64,000 nucleotides of DNA, taken from NCBI RefSeq assembly GCF_006874645.1, contig NZ_CP030082.1, positions 2,604,001 through 2,668,000 of the forward strand. Direction: 5' to 3'. This DNA is from Bdellovibrio sp. ZAP7. GTDB taxonomy: Bacteria > Bdellovibrionota > Bdellovibrionia > Bdellovibrionales > Bdellovibrionaceae. The notes beneath the pieces were generated by a model. That model had not been told where the DNA came from, did not search any database, and worked only from the letters and a program-made list of their open reading frames with translations. Position 1 is the stretch's first letter. Each line of letters opens with the position of its first letter. The position numbers and the translations under genes were made by a program. Positions 9,147 to 18,872 of this stretch are shown here, piece after piece.

Positions 9147-11087
9147 TTATTTCTTCTTGAAGAATCCTGAAACCATTTGTTTCAGGTCCATATTGAAGAC
9201 GTCTTGTTTTTGATTTTTCGCTGCTGCACTCAAAGTCGACAATTCACGACGTGCTGACATGAACGATGCATCCATCGCAATTGCTTTTTCCAGCTGTTTG
9301 CGGGCTCCGGCCAAATCACCACGGATCTTTTGGAACAGACCCATCACGAATGGATAAAGAGCATCATAGCGCTCATCTGGAGGTACTTGCATCATCTCCA
9401 TTTCAACTTCTTTACTAATCGCTGCACGACGAACACCGTCAGCCGTTGACGCTACACCCAATTTTGCCCAAGAGCTATATAGATGAAGCTGAGCTTGCTG
9501 CGGATTCAATTTCGCAATCTCTGTCACCATAGTCATGGCTTTAGAGTACTGCGTATACTGAAGGGCCTTCTTCACATCTTCCATCATGCTATTAGCTTTA
9601 AGCTTGTTCTCGGCCTCAGAGCGCTGAGCTTCTTGACGGAATGCAGATGCTTTGTTGGAGTCTTGAGCAACCAGAACAGCGTCTTCCGCTTCCTTCTTGA
9701 TCTTATTCCACAAATTCGCCACTTCTGATTTTGAATCTACAGGTTCTGGGCCCAATGTCGTCAAGAAGTCTTCAAGGACACTTTCCAATGAAGAGCCCAT
9801 CGTACCGCTTTCCATGTAGGCCACGATTTCAAAACCGTTTTTACCTTCAAGGTTCGCCCAGATTTTTTGCAAAGACTTCAATTGAACTTCCGGAGATTCA
9901 AAAGCTGCTCTTTGAGCAAATACAATCAAACCCTTGGTCAAAAGGAAGTGGACTGCCTTATAGACGCCGATCTCTGTATAGCCTTTGACGTCCAAAAGCT
10001 TATTGATCGTCGTCTCGCCGTCAATCTTCGCCATAAAACCATCCAGGGATTTAATCATCGACATGCTAAGTGCCGGATGATCATCCGTGTATGTTGGACT
10101 TTTCGCAATCACGTTGCCCGTCCAGATCATGTAGAAAGATTTCAACCAGTTCAAAGATAATTTCGAAGCAATCCAGTCATGCAGATAGTGCGAAAGCGCA
10201 TCAGCATCGATACTTGGATTGGACATTTCAACTTCTGCCGACGCAAAGTTCACGCGGATTTTTTCATCCACGATTGTTTTCACCAGACGGATATTCATTT
10301 GCTCCATCAGGATCAAATCAAACGCATGCGGGCTCAATTGATTGTTCTGAATCAAATAGTTACCAATACGGCGATTGTTTTTATCACGCAAAGCCGTTTG
10401 CACGTCTCCCGGAGTGGCGTAACCACTTTGAATCAACATCTCACCCAGGAATGTCGTTTTATCATCAACGTCAACGCCGACAATATTGCCATTACAGAAC
10501 GAGATACCGGAAACAGATCCATCAGAATTATAAATATTCAAATAACCACTGCTCTTAGTTTCCACCAAAAGTGAATACAAGAACGGCAAGTCAAAGCCGC
10601 TGACTTCTTCAATCGACTCGATAACTTTACGCTTTTGGCGATTGGTCACTTTGGGATTGGAGAACATCTGATAAAGAAGCTTACGAGCACTTGTAGTCTC
10701 TTCTTTCGCAGAAGCTTCTTTCTTAACCAGCTTTAGAACTTGATCCATTTCAAACGGCTTACGCAAGAAGGCCAATGCCTGAGTCTTGTTCGTCGCCTCT
10801 TGAATGAATGCTTTATCTGTGAAGATACCGCTCATCAAAACGACTTTGAAACGAAGGTTGGGATTTTCCGCGCGCGTGCGCTCGATGAAATCCATCCCCG
10901 TCATTTGCGGAAGCATACAATCACAGAAAAGAAATTCAATATTATTGGACGTGAGCATGCCTGTCGCTTCATCAGGACGGCTTGCAACAAGTACGGAATG
11001 CCCTGCACGGCTCAGAATTTCCTTCAGTGCCGTGGAGACCGACTCGTCATCTTCCAAAATAAGGATTTTACTTTTAGCATCACTCAC
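9147..11087 (-). CDS. Response regulator with PATAN/DUF4388-like middle and TPR-like C-terminus
   Basis: A 646-residue protein. Residues 1-125 are a receiver domain: LEDD acidic pocket, phosphoacceptor Asp near 56 (FCDCMLP), MSG and FLRKPF. The middle has a DUF4388/PATAN-like segment (LLVETKSSGYLNIY, GEMLIQSGYATPGDV and a MshEN-like repeat), a domain common in response regulators with unusual outputs. The C-terminal 170 residues are helical repeats (TPR-like) that probably bind partners. No DNA-binding output. It is third in an operon after the RsbU-type phosphatase and STAS genes, so it probably reads or feeds that switch. Confidence 0.8.
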   Translation of the reverse strand: MSDAKSKILILEDDESVSTALKEILSRAGHSVLVASRPDEATGMLTSNNIEFLFCDCMLPQMTGMDFIERTRAENPNLRFKVVLMSGIFTDKAFIQEATNKTQALAFLRKPFEMDQVLKLVKKEASAKEETTSARKLLYQMFSNPKVTNRQKRKVIESIEEVSGFDLPFLYSLLVETKSSGYLNIYNSDGSVSGISFCNGNIVGVDVDDKTTFLGEMLIQSGYATPGDVQTALRDKNNRRIGNYLIQNNQLSPHAFDLILMEQMNIRLVKTIVDEKIRVNFASAEVEMSNPSIDADALSHYLHDWIASKLSLNWLKSFYMIWTGNVIAKSPTYTDDHPALSMSMIKSLDGFMAKIDGETTINKLLDVKGYTEIGVYKAVHFLLTKGLIVFAQRAAFESPEVQLKSLQKIWANLEGKNGFEIVAYMESGTMGSSLESVLEDFLTTLGPEPVDSKSEVANLWNKIKKEAEDAVLVAQDSNKASAFRQEAQRSEAENKLKANSMMEDVKKALQYTQYSKAMTMVTEIAKLNPQQAQLHLYSSWAKLGVASTADGVRRAAISKEVEMEMMQVPPDERYDALYPFVMGLFQKIRGDLAGARKQLEKAIAMDASFMSARRELSTLSAAAKNQKQDVFNMDLKQMVSGFFKKK

Positions 11088-11205
11088 GATTCTCTATTCG
11101 GCTTTAAATGCTCGTATATTTAGGTTTAAAATGAAGAAAGCGAGCCTGGACCACAGGACTCGCTTCACTTTCTAGACCTTAAACCCAGACTCTTGTCTGG
11201 TGTTT

Positions 11206-11676
11206 TTACTTCTTGATGAACTTGAAGTATTTGGACTCGATCACGTCCATTTCCATGTCGTTACCGTCCTCGTCCTTAACAGCCTCAGGTGGCGTTACGG
11301 AACCCTCTTTGAACTCAGTACCGTATCGGAATAGGACATTCTTCTCGGCACCGGAATCGTCGTTGTAGTAAGGAACATAGAACGAAGACACCTTCGCAGA
11401 TGATGGTAAAAAACCATCTACCATATTGATTTGGTCGACAATAACTTTCGGGCAGTTTGCAAATGTGATGTCAGCAGCACCTGCCGTACCCATCCACTTG
11501 ATCCACTCACGGATACCGCAAGAATTGATACTCTTAACGCCAGCAAGTTCCATTTCAATCGCCTGATTGCCAGACAAATCGAATTGGGAAAAATCAACGT
11601 CTTCGTCGATTGTTCCATTCATCTGAACAGACAACTTACTAGCTGCTTTGTTCATTTTAACGTCGAGTTTGCTCAT
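11206..11676 (-). CDS. STAS-like protein with Cys in place of the phospho-Ser
   Basis: A 156-residue protein whose first 100 residues follow the STAS/anti-sigma-antagonist pattern (beta strand LSVQMNGTIDED, then VKSINSCGIREWIKWM). In SpoIIAA-type proteins the motif is DSSG and the second Ser is phosphorylated; here it reads NSCG, with Cys at that position. The C-terminal 50 residues add an acidic tail (KDEDGNDMEMD). It lies between an RsbU-type phosphatase gene and a response-regulator gene, which supports a partner-switch role despite the altered site. ATG 11676 follows an AAGG-bearing leader. Confidence 0.7.
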   Translation of the reverse strand: MSKLDVKMNKAASKLSVQMNGTIDEDVDFSQFDLSGNQAIEMELAGVKSINSCGIREWIKWMGTAGAADITFANCPKVIVDQINMVDGFLPSSAKVSSFYVPYYNDDSGAEKNVLFRYGTEFKEGSVTPPEAVKDEDGNDMEMDVIESKYFKFIKK

Positions 11677-11748
11677 CCTTAATTCTCCCACTCATCTTGC
11701 ACAAGAGGTGCACAAATCTAACCTATAAAAAAATCATTTATGATTTTA

Positions 11749-13581
11749 CTAAATACCGTCGTTCTTCACCACAAAAAAGGTCACGTCATCGACTAAAGGC
11801 GCTCCCTGACGGTGTGCTTGGAAACTGGTTACAAAACGCTCCACAGAATCCGCAACAGAAGGGAAATCTTTATTCGCCGTGATCAGCGCTTTAATAAATT
11901 CGCGCTCGCCCCAGGCATTCTTCCCTGGATTTTGAATGTCTGGGATACCATCAGTATAAAAGAAAACAGCGTCTCCGGGGGATACCTGAATGCTCGTTTG
12001 CTCATAAAGAGATTCACGAGACTGTCCCAATCTGGGATTATTCACTTCATTTAGGGCCACTAAATCCTTTTTCTTTAAGGCATCGTCGGATTTTTTGATC
12101 AAGAATGGCGCTTCATGGGAGGCGTTACAATAAACCAGTCTGCCCGTTTGCAAATCGAAACTTGCCAGGAAGAAAGTCATCATGATGCGACCTTTGGAAA
12201 CATCATAAATAGAGCGATTCAAAAGCTCCATCGCTTTCGCCGGAGAAATATCCAAGCGCTCGATGATCGTCGAAGCCGATTTTGCGGCACTCGTGATCAA
12301 GGCGGCAGGAGCTCCATGCCCGGTCGCATCCCCGATCCACAAAAAGATCTTTTCGCCCACTTGGCAGTAATGCCACCAGTCACCACCACACTCCGAAGCT
12401 GGTTCGTAAAAACCTGCAATGGAAAGAGGACCGATTTTAGCTCTGGCATCCGGGAACAGGGTTTCTTGCACCGTTTTTGCGGTTTGCAGCTCCGATTCCA
12501 TACGCGCTTTTTCAGCTGTTTGCTCCAACAGACGGGACACCTCGGCCGCCATCAAATTGAAATTATCCGCAAGACTTCCCACTTCATCCGTGGAGGTCAC
12601 ATCGACGCGCACATTGAAGTCACCTTCGGCGACTTTCTTGGTTGCAGAGAACAATTGAGTCAAAGCTTGCGTGATACCGGTCGAAGCAAAAAGACTGATA
12701 ATCACAGTCAATGAAATCAAGATACCGAAAAAGATCAAAGACTTTCTGATCAAGATTTGCATCGCGCCCAATGCTTTGGATTTTTCAATCGTCGTTACAA
12801 CCGTCAAATCACCAAAGCCCGCTTTCGAGAAAGACACGAGGTAATCCACACCATTGGGAGCTTTTACCGTCTCAGCCCCCTGCCCGATTTTGCTGGCTGT
12901 ATCCGTCAGGAAATTCGGCGTGATGATGGATTGCAAGTATTGACCGACCATTTTCGTTGGACCAAACAAAACCATGCCATCTTTGGCGATCAGATAAATT
13001 TTTTGTGAAGTCGCTGCATTGAACATTTCTGCAGATTCACTCATGCGCACTAACAGGGCGAAAACTGTGGCTTTGGTTTTATCCTGATTCCAAACTTTAT
13101 CCATGATCAAAACACGGTCGTCGTTGAAAGGAACTTTCACGACCCGTTGATTGGCGTCCACCTCTGTAAAGTACATCGGAAGATTCGCCTGCAATGACTT
13201 GATCAGGTTGTCTGCCCCATCAGGAACTTTTTCCAGGGCCGCGACTTTCTGATATTGGCCATTCGCGCCCGGAGTGAAAACCACGACATCTTCAATGGAA
13301 TATTCATTGTCGAAAATGGATTTCGCTACAGGAGTGAATTTATAAACCGAAAGGTAATCTTGATAGATCGGCTTGGCAGTTCCCAGCACAGCATTAAGCT
13401 GTGTCTTAATTTGAGCCGCCATCGTTCCTGACATGCTGCTGGAAGAATCAAAGACGTAAGCAATCTTATCGTCTTCAAAGATCCGCAATGCCAACACGAG
13501 ATATGCCGTTAACGTAATCAACGGGATAGAAGTTAAAAGTAAGAGAATCTTATATCTAATTGATATGCCACGTTTTTTCAC
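11749..13581 (-). CDS. RsbU-type membrane PP2C/SpoIIE phosphatase with extracytoplasmic sensor and HAMP
   Basis: A 610-residue sensor phosphatase. TM1 is at about residues 12-32, followed by a 250-residue periplasmic sensor, TM2 (SLIFFGILISLTVIISLFA), a HAMP domain (VAEGDFNVRVDVTSTDEVGSL) and a SpoIIE/PP2C catalytic domain starting LSIAGFYEPASECGGDWW. Metal-binding Asp residues are in GGDWW, GDATGHG and FYTDG. Such enzymes dephosphorylate STAS anti-sigma antagonists to release sigma factors or other partners; the STAS gene follows directly. It is first in the operon, divergent from the FecR/CheA-like operon across about 110 bp. Confidence 0.85.
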   Translation of the reverse strand: MKKRGISIRYKILLLLTSIPLITLTAYLVLALRIFEDDKIAYVFDSSSSMSGTMAAQIKTQLNAVLGTAKPIYQDYLSVYKFTPVAKSIFDNEYSIEDVVVFTPGANGQYQKVAALEKVPDGADNLIKSLQANLPMYFTEVDANQRVVKVPFNDDRVLIMDKVWNQDKTKATVFALLVRMSESAEMFNAATSQKIYLIAKDGMVLFGPTKMVGQYLQSIITPNFLTDTASKIGQGAETVKAPNGVDYLVSFSKAGFGDLTVVTTIEKSKALGAMQILIRKSLIFFGILISLTVIISLFASTGITQALTQLFSATKKVAEGDFNVRVDVTSTDEVGSLADNFNLMAAEVSRLLEQTAEKARMESELQTAKTVQETLFPDARAKIGPLSIAGFYEPASECGGDWWHYCQVGEKIFLWIGDATGHGAPAALITSAAKSASTIIERLDISPAKAMELLNRSIYDVSKGRIMMTFFLASFDLQTGRLVYCNASHEAPFLIKKSDDALKKKDLVALNEVNNPRLGQSRESLYEQTSIQVSPGDAVFFYTDGIPDIQNPGKNAWGEREFIKALITANKDFPSVADSVERFVTSFQAHRQGAPLVDDVTFFVVKNDGI

Positions 13582-13691
13582 AGAGTCAGTATGACTCGTA
13601 ACAAGAATCCCGAAAAGAAATTCTCATATAAGTTAGCCTTAGGTCCGTAAATTAAAAACCCGACTAAGCCGATGAGTTTACCGGGAGATAT

Positions 13692-15542
13692 ATGACACGT
13701 TTAGGAAAAACAGAGAAAACAATATTCGGAGTAGCAGTCCTCGTGTTGCTGTTGTTCTCGTACTTCTTGTACGACGACTCCTTGCTATTCCCTAAATCCA
13801 ACCAAAGCGAAATGGAACTGATTGGTTCCGTCGCGACATCGCAAAACGACGTTCGCAGAAAGAACCTGGATACGTTCAGTTGGTTGCCTGCGACTCGCGA
13901 AGATAAAATCTTCGATAACGATTCCATTTACACTGGGGACCGTTCCGAGGCTCAAATCCGCCTACAAGATGGCACCTTGATTCGCATCGCCCCTAATTCA
14001 TTGATCACTTTGAACATGAAAAATGGCCAGATGATGCTCGACCTGCGTTACGGTAACTTGGTCGGTGATATCACTCAGGGTTCTCAAATCAAAATCAAAT
14101 CCGGCGCCGAAGAGTTCAACCTGGATGGTGGCGGCAAGATCGAGTTCAAAAAATCCCACTCCGGTAACGTCGACCTTCGTCTGTTAGCTGGTAAAGTGAA
14201 CTATCAGGACAAAAAAGTTCGTAAGTCTTTAGATAAAGAACAACCGATAGCGGTCTCACCTCAGGGTGTGAAAGCCTTGGTCAAACCAACCGTTGAACTT
14301 TTAACGGCGAACAACACCACTTTCGTGCGTGAAAATCCAGATGATAAAATGCCATTCAACTGGCGTGGTCGCGGTAATATCGCGCGCTTTGAAATGGAAG
14401 TTTCACCGACAGCTGACTTTAACAATGTCGCAGTTCTAAAAACCACAACTGAAGGCAAAACAGAAATCTCTGAGCCTTTGGAACCAGGTCCTTACTTCTG
14501 GCGTGTTAAAGCCTACGATCGCAATGGCGAAATTGGCCTATCTGAAACTCGTCACATGTCACTTCTTCATTTGAATGTTCCGGTGATCACATCTCCAGGG
14601 CAAAATGCTGAGTTCCAAATGGAACTGGAAGTGCGTGACCCCTCGCAGCTGGCGATTTCGACTGAGGTTCGTTGGTCTGCAGATTCAATGCTTAAATCCT
14701 ATCACTGGCAAATTTCCCAGGATGAAAAGTTCGAGAAAGTTGTGAAAGAAGGCAATTCCTTCGTACAAAACACTCTGACTCCTCGCCTGCCATCCGGTAC
14801 TTACTGGGTGCGTGTGAATGGTGCAACTCAAGATAAAAAAATCTCCGGTTGGTCTGCAGCGGTTCCTTTCACGATCCAAGTGACAGCGAAAAAAGAGCCG
14901 ATCCCGGATCGTCCAGAACTGATTGCCAAAGATATCAAGTTCCGTCTGCCTCGTCCTGACGAGCGTCGTCCAGCCAGTGAGATGGCTCCTAAAATGGAGT
15001 GGACTTCTGTTGCTAAAACCCGCGGTTACCGCGTGCAGGTTTCTAAAGACCTAAACTTCCAGCAGCCGCAACAATATGATGTGCAAGACACGTCTGCGTT
15101 GTGGTCACAAATGGAAAAAGGTCAATCCTACTACCGCGTGTATGCAGTGAGCCCCAAAGGTCAACTGAGCCCGCCAAGTGATATTGGCAGCATCCTGGTT
15201 GAAGATATGAAACCGATTTTGACGTCTCCTCAATTGATGGAGCCGTTTAATAATATGTCGATCTTCCTGCAAACTCAGCAAGAGCCTTTCATCTGGCTTG
15301 AGTGGAGAAAAGTTGCAGGTGCTACGGGTTATACCGTGGAAGTTTCTGATAAAGAAGACTTCTCGCGCATCCTGTACACGTCCACTTTGCCGGGCAATCG
15401 CTATCTGATTAAAAGCAAAGTGCCATTGGGTAAAATCTATTGGCGCGTACGAGCAGAAGCCAAAGACGACTTGCCGTCCTCATGGACTGATAAGCGCGAA
15501 TTCACGGTTTACCATCAGAAAAATGAAACGTTCGTAAAATGA
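13692..15542 (+). CDS. Membrane-anchored FecR-domain protein with FN3-like repeats
   Basis: A 616-residue envelope protein. One N-terminal membrane anchor is at residues 13-28, then a FecR domain (NDSIYTGDRSEAQIRLQDGTLIRIAPNS-type pattern, residues 80-170). After it come about three fibronectin-III-like modules, each with FxWR...Y-x-V(E/Q)VS-(K/D) and a YWRV ending. Known FecR proteins sense envelope signals for sigma factors; here the partner is more likely the CheA-like kinase, whose start overlaps this stop (ATGA). Many such proteins in predatory and gliding deltaproteobacteria are uncharacterised. Confidence 0.75.
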   Translation: MTRLGKTEKTIFGVAVLVLLLFSYFLYDDSLLFPKSNQSEMELIGSVATSQNDVRRKNLDTFSWLPATREDKIFDNDSIYTGDRSEAQIRLQDGTLIRIAPNSLITLNMKNGQMMLDLRYGNLVGDITQGSQIKIKSGAEEFNLDGGGKIEFKKSHSGNVDLRLLAGKVNYQDKKVRKSLDKEQPIAVSPQGVKALVKPTVELLTANNTTFVRENPDDKMPFNWRGRGNIARFEMEVSPTADFNNVAVLKTTTEGKTEISEPLEPGPYFWRVKAYDRNGEIGLSETRHMSLLHLNVPVITSPGQNAEFQMELEVRDPSQLAISTEVRWSADSMLKSYHWQISQDEKFEKVVKEGNSFVQNTLTPRLPSGTYWVRVNGATQDKKISGWSAAVPFTIQVTAKKEPIPDRPELIAKDIKFRLPRPDERRPASEMAPKMEWTSVAKTRGYRVQVSKDLNFQQPQQYDVQDTSALWSQMEKGQSYYRVYAVSPKGQLSPPSDIGSILVEDMKPILTSPQLMEPFNNMSIFLQTQQEPFIWLEWRKVAGATGYTVEVSDKEDFSRILYTSTLPGNRYLIKSKVPLGKIYWRVRAEAKDDLPSSWTDKREFTVYHQKNETFVK

Positions 15543-17488
15543 AGATTCAATACTCGCTGTTTGACACCTTGCTAGAACCCGTTTTTGTTCTGAATACAGA
15601 TCAAAAGGTCATCTATTGCAATGAGACAGCGGCGGTTGTTTGTGGTCTTTCGGTTAGAAAAATCACTCGCGGCTCGATGAAGTTCCTGGATCTTTTTACG
15701 TTCAGCGAACCTATTGAACAGCTGGAAAGGTTGATTCACGTCTGCGACCCGACCCCCTACAAAGAAGTGACGTTTAAAACTTCTCAAGGTGGTGAAGGTA
15801 AAGTGCAGATCACTTTGCAACCCGTCTTTGATTCCATGGGTGATAAAAACTGGATCGTCTTTGTGCGCGACGTGACTTTGGAAGAACGTCTGCAAAAGAA
15901 ATATCGCGCCGAGCTTGAACAAAAAGAAGACGTCATCAAAGACCTTGAAGACGCCAAAGTTCAGCTGGAAAACTACTCTAAAAACTTGGAAAAAATGGTA
16001 GCGGACCGTACTGCTGAGTTGTCACGTTTGAATCAAATGATGACCGCCCTGCTGGACAGTTTGAACCAGGGCTTCTTGATCTTTAATGAACAAGGTCGCG
16101 TGCTAGAAGTAACTTCCAAAGCCTGCGAATCCACGGTGGAAGATCGTCCTCAAGGAAAAAACATTTGGGATGTATTAAAACTCCCCGCAAACAAAGTCGA
16201 TGGCTTCCAAAAATGGATGAAAACCATTTTCATGGAAATGTTGCCGTTTGAAGACTTGGCTCCACTGGGACCTGAAAAATATCCGCACTCTCAAGGCAAT
16301 CAGATTGCCTTAGAATACTTCCCGCTTCGCAATGCGGAAGGTAAGATGGATGGCATCGTGATGGTCGCCTCCGACATCACTCGCCTGGTGGAAGCTCAAG
16401 AGCAGGCTGAACGCGATCGTGCTTATGCAAATTTGATCATCAATATGGTTCAGAACAAAAACCAAATCGGTCGTTTTGTTCGCGAATCCGAATCCCTCTT
16501 GTCAGAGCTAAAATCAGGCCTGAAAGCTTCCTGGGAAAATGCAGATGATGAATCGCTTTTCCGTCAGTTACATACTTTAAAAGGTGGCGCGGCGTTGTTT
16601 TCTATCCAGGATATGACGGAAGCCTGCCATAAAGCGGAAACGTTGCTTGCGGAATTTAAAGAATCCCGCAGCGCCGATCAATATCAAAAACTTCAGGATG
16701 AAAGCCTGTTGGTTGAAAAAACCTTTCAAGCTTTCCTTACGAAAACTCAGGAAATCCTGGGTGGCAAAGCGTTATCACAAGAACGCCTTTTGGAAATCCC
16801 CGTCAGCAAACTTCAATCCACAGTCGCGCAACTGCAAAATCTTCCGCAAGGAAACTCTGCAGCCCGTCTGCTATTGAATGAATTCATGATGGAAACTGTG
16901 GGCTCTTTCTTTGCAGCGTATGACGATGTCGCTCAGAAGGTCGCCGAGAAGCAAGAAAAACAATTAAATCCTGTGATCTTGAAAAATGCGGAACTAAAAG
17001 TTTTACCGGAAATCTACTCAAACCTCTTTGCGACGTTTGTGCATTCTTTCCGTAACTCTGTGGATCACGGCATCGAGCTTCCCTCTGTTCGTGCAGAGCT
17101 AGGCAAACCCACTGCTGGTACGATCAGCGTGCAATTCGATCTTTTAAGAAAACCTGATGTGGACTGGTTGCAAATTCGTGTCGACGATGACGGTGCCGGT
17201 GTAAATGCCAAAGTCATTCGTGAAAAGCTCACAGCAAAAGGTTTGGATGTCTCTAAAGAATCTGATCAGGAAGTGATTCAGCATATATTTGACAGTCAAT
17301 TCTCTACTCGTGAACAGGTCACTGAGACTTCCGGTCGCGGCGTTGGTATGGATGCAATCAAACACGCTGCTGAACTCCTGGGTGGCACTGTTTCTGTGAG
17401 CTCTGAAAATGGAAAAGGCACGTCCCTGATAGTGGAAGTGCCTTATATTATAGATATATTGCCAGCGAAAAAACTCAACGCCGCTTAA
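15539..17488 (+). CDS. CheA-like hybrid: PAS-coiled coil-PAS-Hpt-HATPase
   Basis: A 649-residue cytoplasmic signalling protein. It has a PAS domain (1-120), a coiled coil (about 125-170), a second PAS (170-290), an Hpt domain with phosphoacceptor His345 in QLHTLKGGAALF, and a CheA-type ATPase with N box HSFRNSVDHGIE, G1 DDDGAGV and G2 TSGRGVGMD. There is no DHp domain and no CheW-like regulatory domain at the end. This is a self-contained His kinase of the Hpt/HATPase type, presumably phosphorylating one of the nearby receivers (18394 CheY or 9147 regulator). Coupled to the FecR gene by a 4-bp overlap. Confidence 0.85.
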   Translation: MKIQYSLFDTLLEPVFVLNTDQKVIYCNETAAVVCGLSVRKITRGSMKFLDLFTFSEPIEQLERLIHVCDPTPYKEVTFKTSQGGEGKVQITLQPVFDSMGDKNWIVFVRDVTLEERLQKKYRAELEQKEDVIKDLEDAKVQLENYSKNLEKMVADRTAELSRLNQMMTALLDSLNQGFLIFNEQGRVLEVTSKACESTVEDRPQGKNIWDVLKLPANKVDGFQKWMKTIFMEMLPFEDLAPLGPEKYPHSQGNQIALEYFPLRNAEGKMDGIVMVASDITRLVEAQEQAERDRAYANLIINMVQNKNQIGRFVRESESLLSELKSGLKASWENADDESLFRQLHTLKGGAALFSIQDMTEACHKAETLLAEFKESRSADQYQKLQDESLLVEKTFQAFLTKTQEILGGKALSQERLLEIPVSKLQSTVAQLQNLPQGNSAARLLLNEFMMETVGSFFAAYDDVAQKVAEKQEKQLNPVILKNAELKVLPEIYSNLFATFVHSFRNSVDHGIELPSVRAELGKPTAGTISVQFDLLRKPDVDWLQIRVDDDGAGVNAKVIREKLTAKGLDVSKESDQEVIQHIFDSQFSTREQVTETSGRGVGMDAIKHAAELLGGTVSVSSENGKGTSLIVEVPYIIDILPAKKLNAA

Positions 17489-17490
17489 TC

Positions 17491-18381
17491 TTAGCGAAGT
17501 GTGAAATAAACCACAAATCCCGCAAAACAAACCCAGTGTACGATACTTGCCACCAGGTACACTTTTCCTTCCATGACCATGTCACGACGGGCATTGTTAG
17601 GCTCGCGGATCAATGCACGGTTGGTAATTCCCGTAATCCACAGAGCTGCGATCAGGAAGCACGCAACTCCCAAAACCAAATTCACGATGGTGATGGAGCG
17701 AAACACATTATCCAAAGCTTCTGTGATCGACAGACGCCCTAGGTAAGGCGCCAGCAATACAACCGCCACGGAAACGATCACTGGCAGAAGTAAGTACTTC
17801 ACCACCAGGATGCGCCAGTTTTTCAAAGCATCATTGATACGAGTGTAGTTATGATCGGCGCAGATAGCGGTGCGACGGTAAAGCTCAAAGGATTCCGGCG
17901 GAAGCAACTGAGGATTGTAAGATGAGATCGCTTCCAAAACGTATTCGCTACGCTCAAGGATCACGGTGAATTTGTATTGCTTGCCGTCGTTCATCACGAT
18001 CACAAACGAACCACCTTGATATGGAAGGTGGGACAACTTCACTTCTTTGATATCTGCAAAAGGGACTTCGATGGACTTTTTATCTTTACCCGTCATCTGC
18101 AGGCGATCTGGGAAGATCGCGACATTCGAGAAAGCCAGAGGCTTAAAGAATGAAAAAGCCTGGAACAACAAGATCGCGGGCATCGGCAAAGCAAGAACAA
18201 GGAAACTTACCGCCGTCAGGATCGAGCCTTCTTCGATGGCCATCAAAACCATCGGAACATAAGGCAGCACAAAGGCCAACGCCAAAGGAAAGAGCAGATA
18301 ATAAAAAACTTTTAAGAGTGCCCGATCAGAGAGTGTTCTTTTCAGTCCCACCCTCGGAGAAAACGTTTGGGATTGTTCCAT
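17491..18381 (-). CDS. Membrane protein with PH-like domain, unknown function
   Basis: About 296 residues. Two membrane helices lie near residues 25-70, then a beta-rich segment (IFPDRLQMTGKDKKSIEVPFADIKEV, starting near residue 90) that looks like a bacterial PH domain. Three further membrane helices fill the C-terminal third. I recognise no family. A GTG at 18390 with an extra three residues is possible; ATG 18381 follows GAGGGGT closely. It shares its 3' end with the convergent CheA-like gene (2 bp apart) and lies 12 bp downstream of the CheY gene, so it may be read from the CheY promoter. Confidence 0.6.
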   Translation of the reverse strand: MEQSQTFSPRVGLKRTLSDRALLKVFYYLLFPLALAFVLPYVPMVLMAIEEGSILTAVSFLVLALPMPAILLFQAFSFFKPLAFSNVAIFPDRLQMTGKDKKSIEVPFADIKEVKLSHLPYQGGSFVIVMNDGKQYKFTVILERSEYVLEAISSYNPQLLPPESFELYRRTAICADHNYTRINDALKNWRILVVKYLLLPVIVSVAVVLLAPYLGRLSITEALDNVFRSITIVNLVLGVACFLIAALWITGITNRALIREPNNARRDMVMEGKVYLVASIVHWVCFAGFVVYFTLR

Positions 18382-18393
18382 ACCCCTCACTTC

Positions 18394-18801
18394 TTATTTT
18401 TGATTGTGTTTAGTCCACGCTGCTTTAAGTTTATCTTCGAAAATTTTCGCCGAGAACGGCTTAACGATATATTGAGAAACGCCGGCTAAAACCGCTTCAG
18501 TGACCTGATCGCGCTCGGACTCTGACGTTAAAAGAACGAATGGAAGATTCTGCCATTCGGATGTCGCACGCACGTGCTTTAGTAAATCCAAGCCCTTCAT
18601 TTTCGGCATGTTCCAATCGGAAATAACCAACTGAATACTGGAGCCAGGATTGTTCGACTGCATAAGGACTTTCAAACCCTCTTCGCCGTCGCCCGCTTCT
18701 TGAATGTTTTTAAAGCCCATCGCCTTCAGTGTGTTTTTCACCAGGTCTCTGATAGAGGGCATGTCATCAATAACTAAGATGCGTGTTTCGAGGGGGAACA
18801 T
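18394..18801 (-). CDS. Stand-alone CheY-like response regulator
   Basis: A 135-residue single receiver domain. Acidic pair D12-D13, phosphoacceptor D62 in ISDWNMP, switch LLTSES, and Lys in IVKPF are all present, so it should be phosphorylated normally. ATG 18801 follows AAGGAG at ideal spacing; the frame extends 105 bp upstream into the end of the ChaN gene without a good start. With no output domain it probably acts by protein contact (flagellar motor or another kinase module). The Hpt-type kinase gene 0.9 kb away on the other strand is an obvious candidate partner. Confidence 0.85.
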   Translation of the reverse strand: MFPLETRILVIDDMPSIRDLVKNTLKAMGFKNIQEAGDGEEGLKVLMQSNNPGSSIQLVISDWNMPKMKGLDLLKHVRATSEWQNLPFVLLTSESERDQVTEAVLAGVSQYIVKPFSAKIFEDKLKAAWTKHNQK

Positions 18802-18872
18802 AGGACTCCTTAAAACGGTTCCCCTTATTTTAGAAAACTCCGTACAATTAACAACGGATTTCAGTGCGCTGA

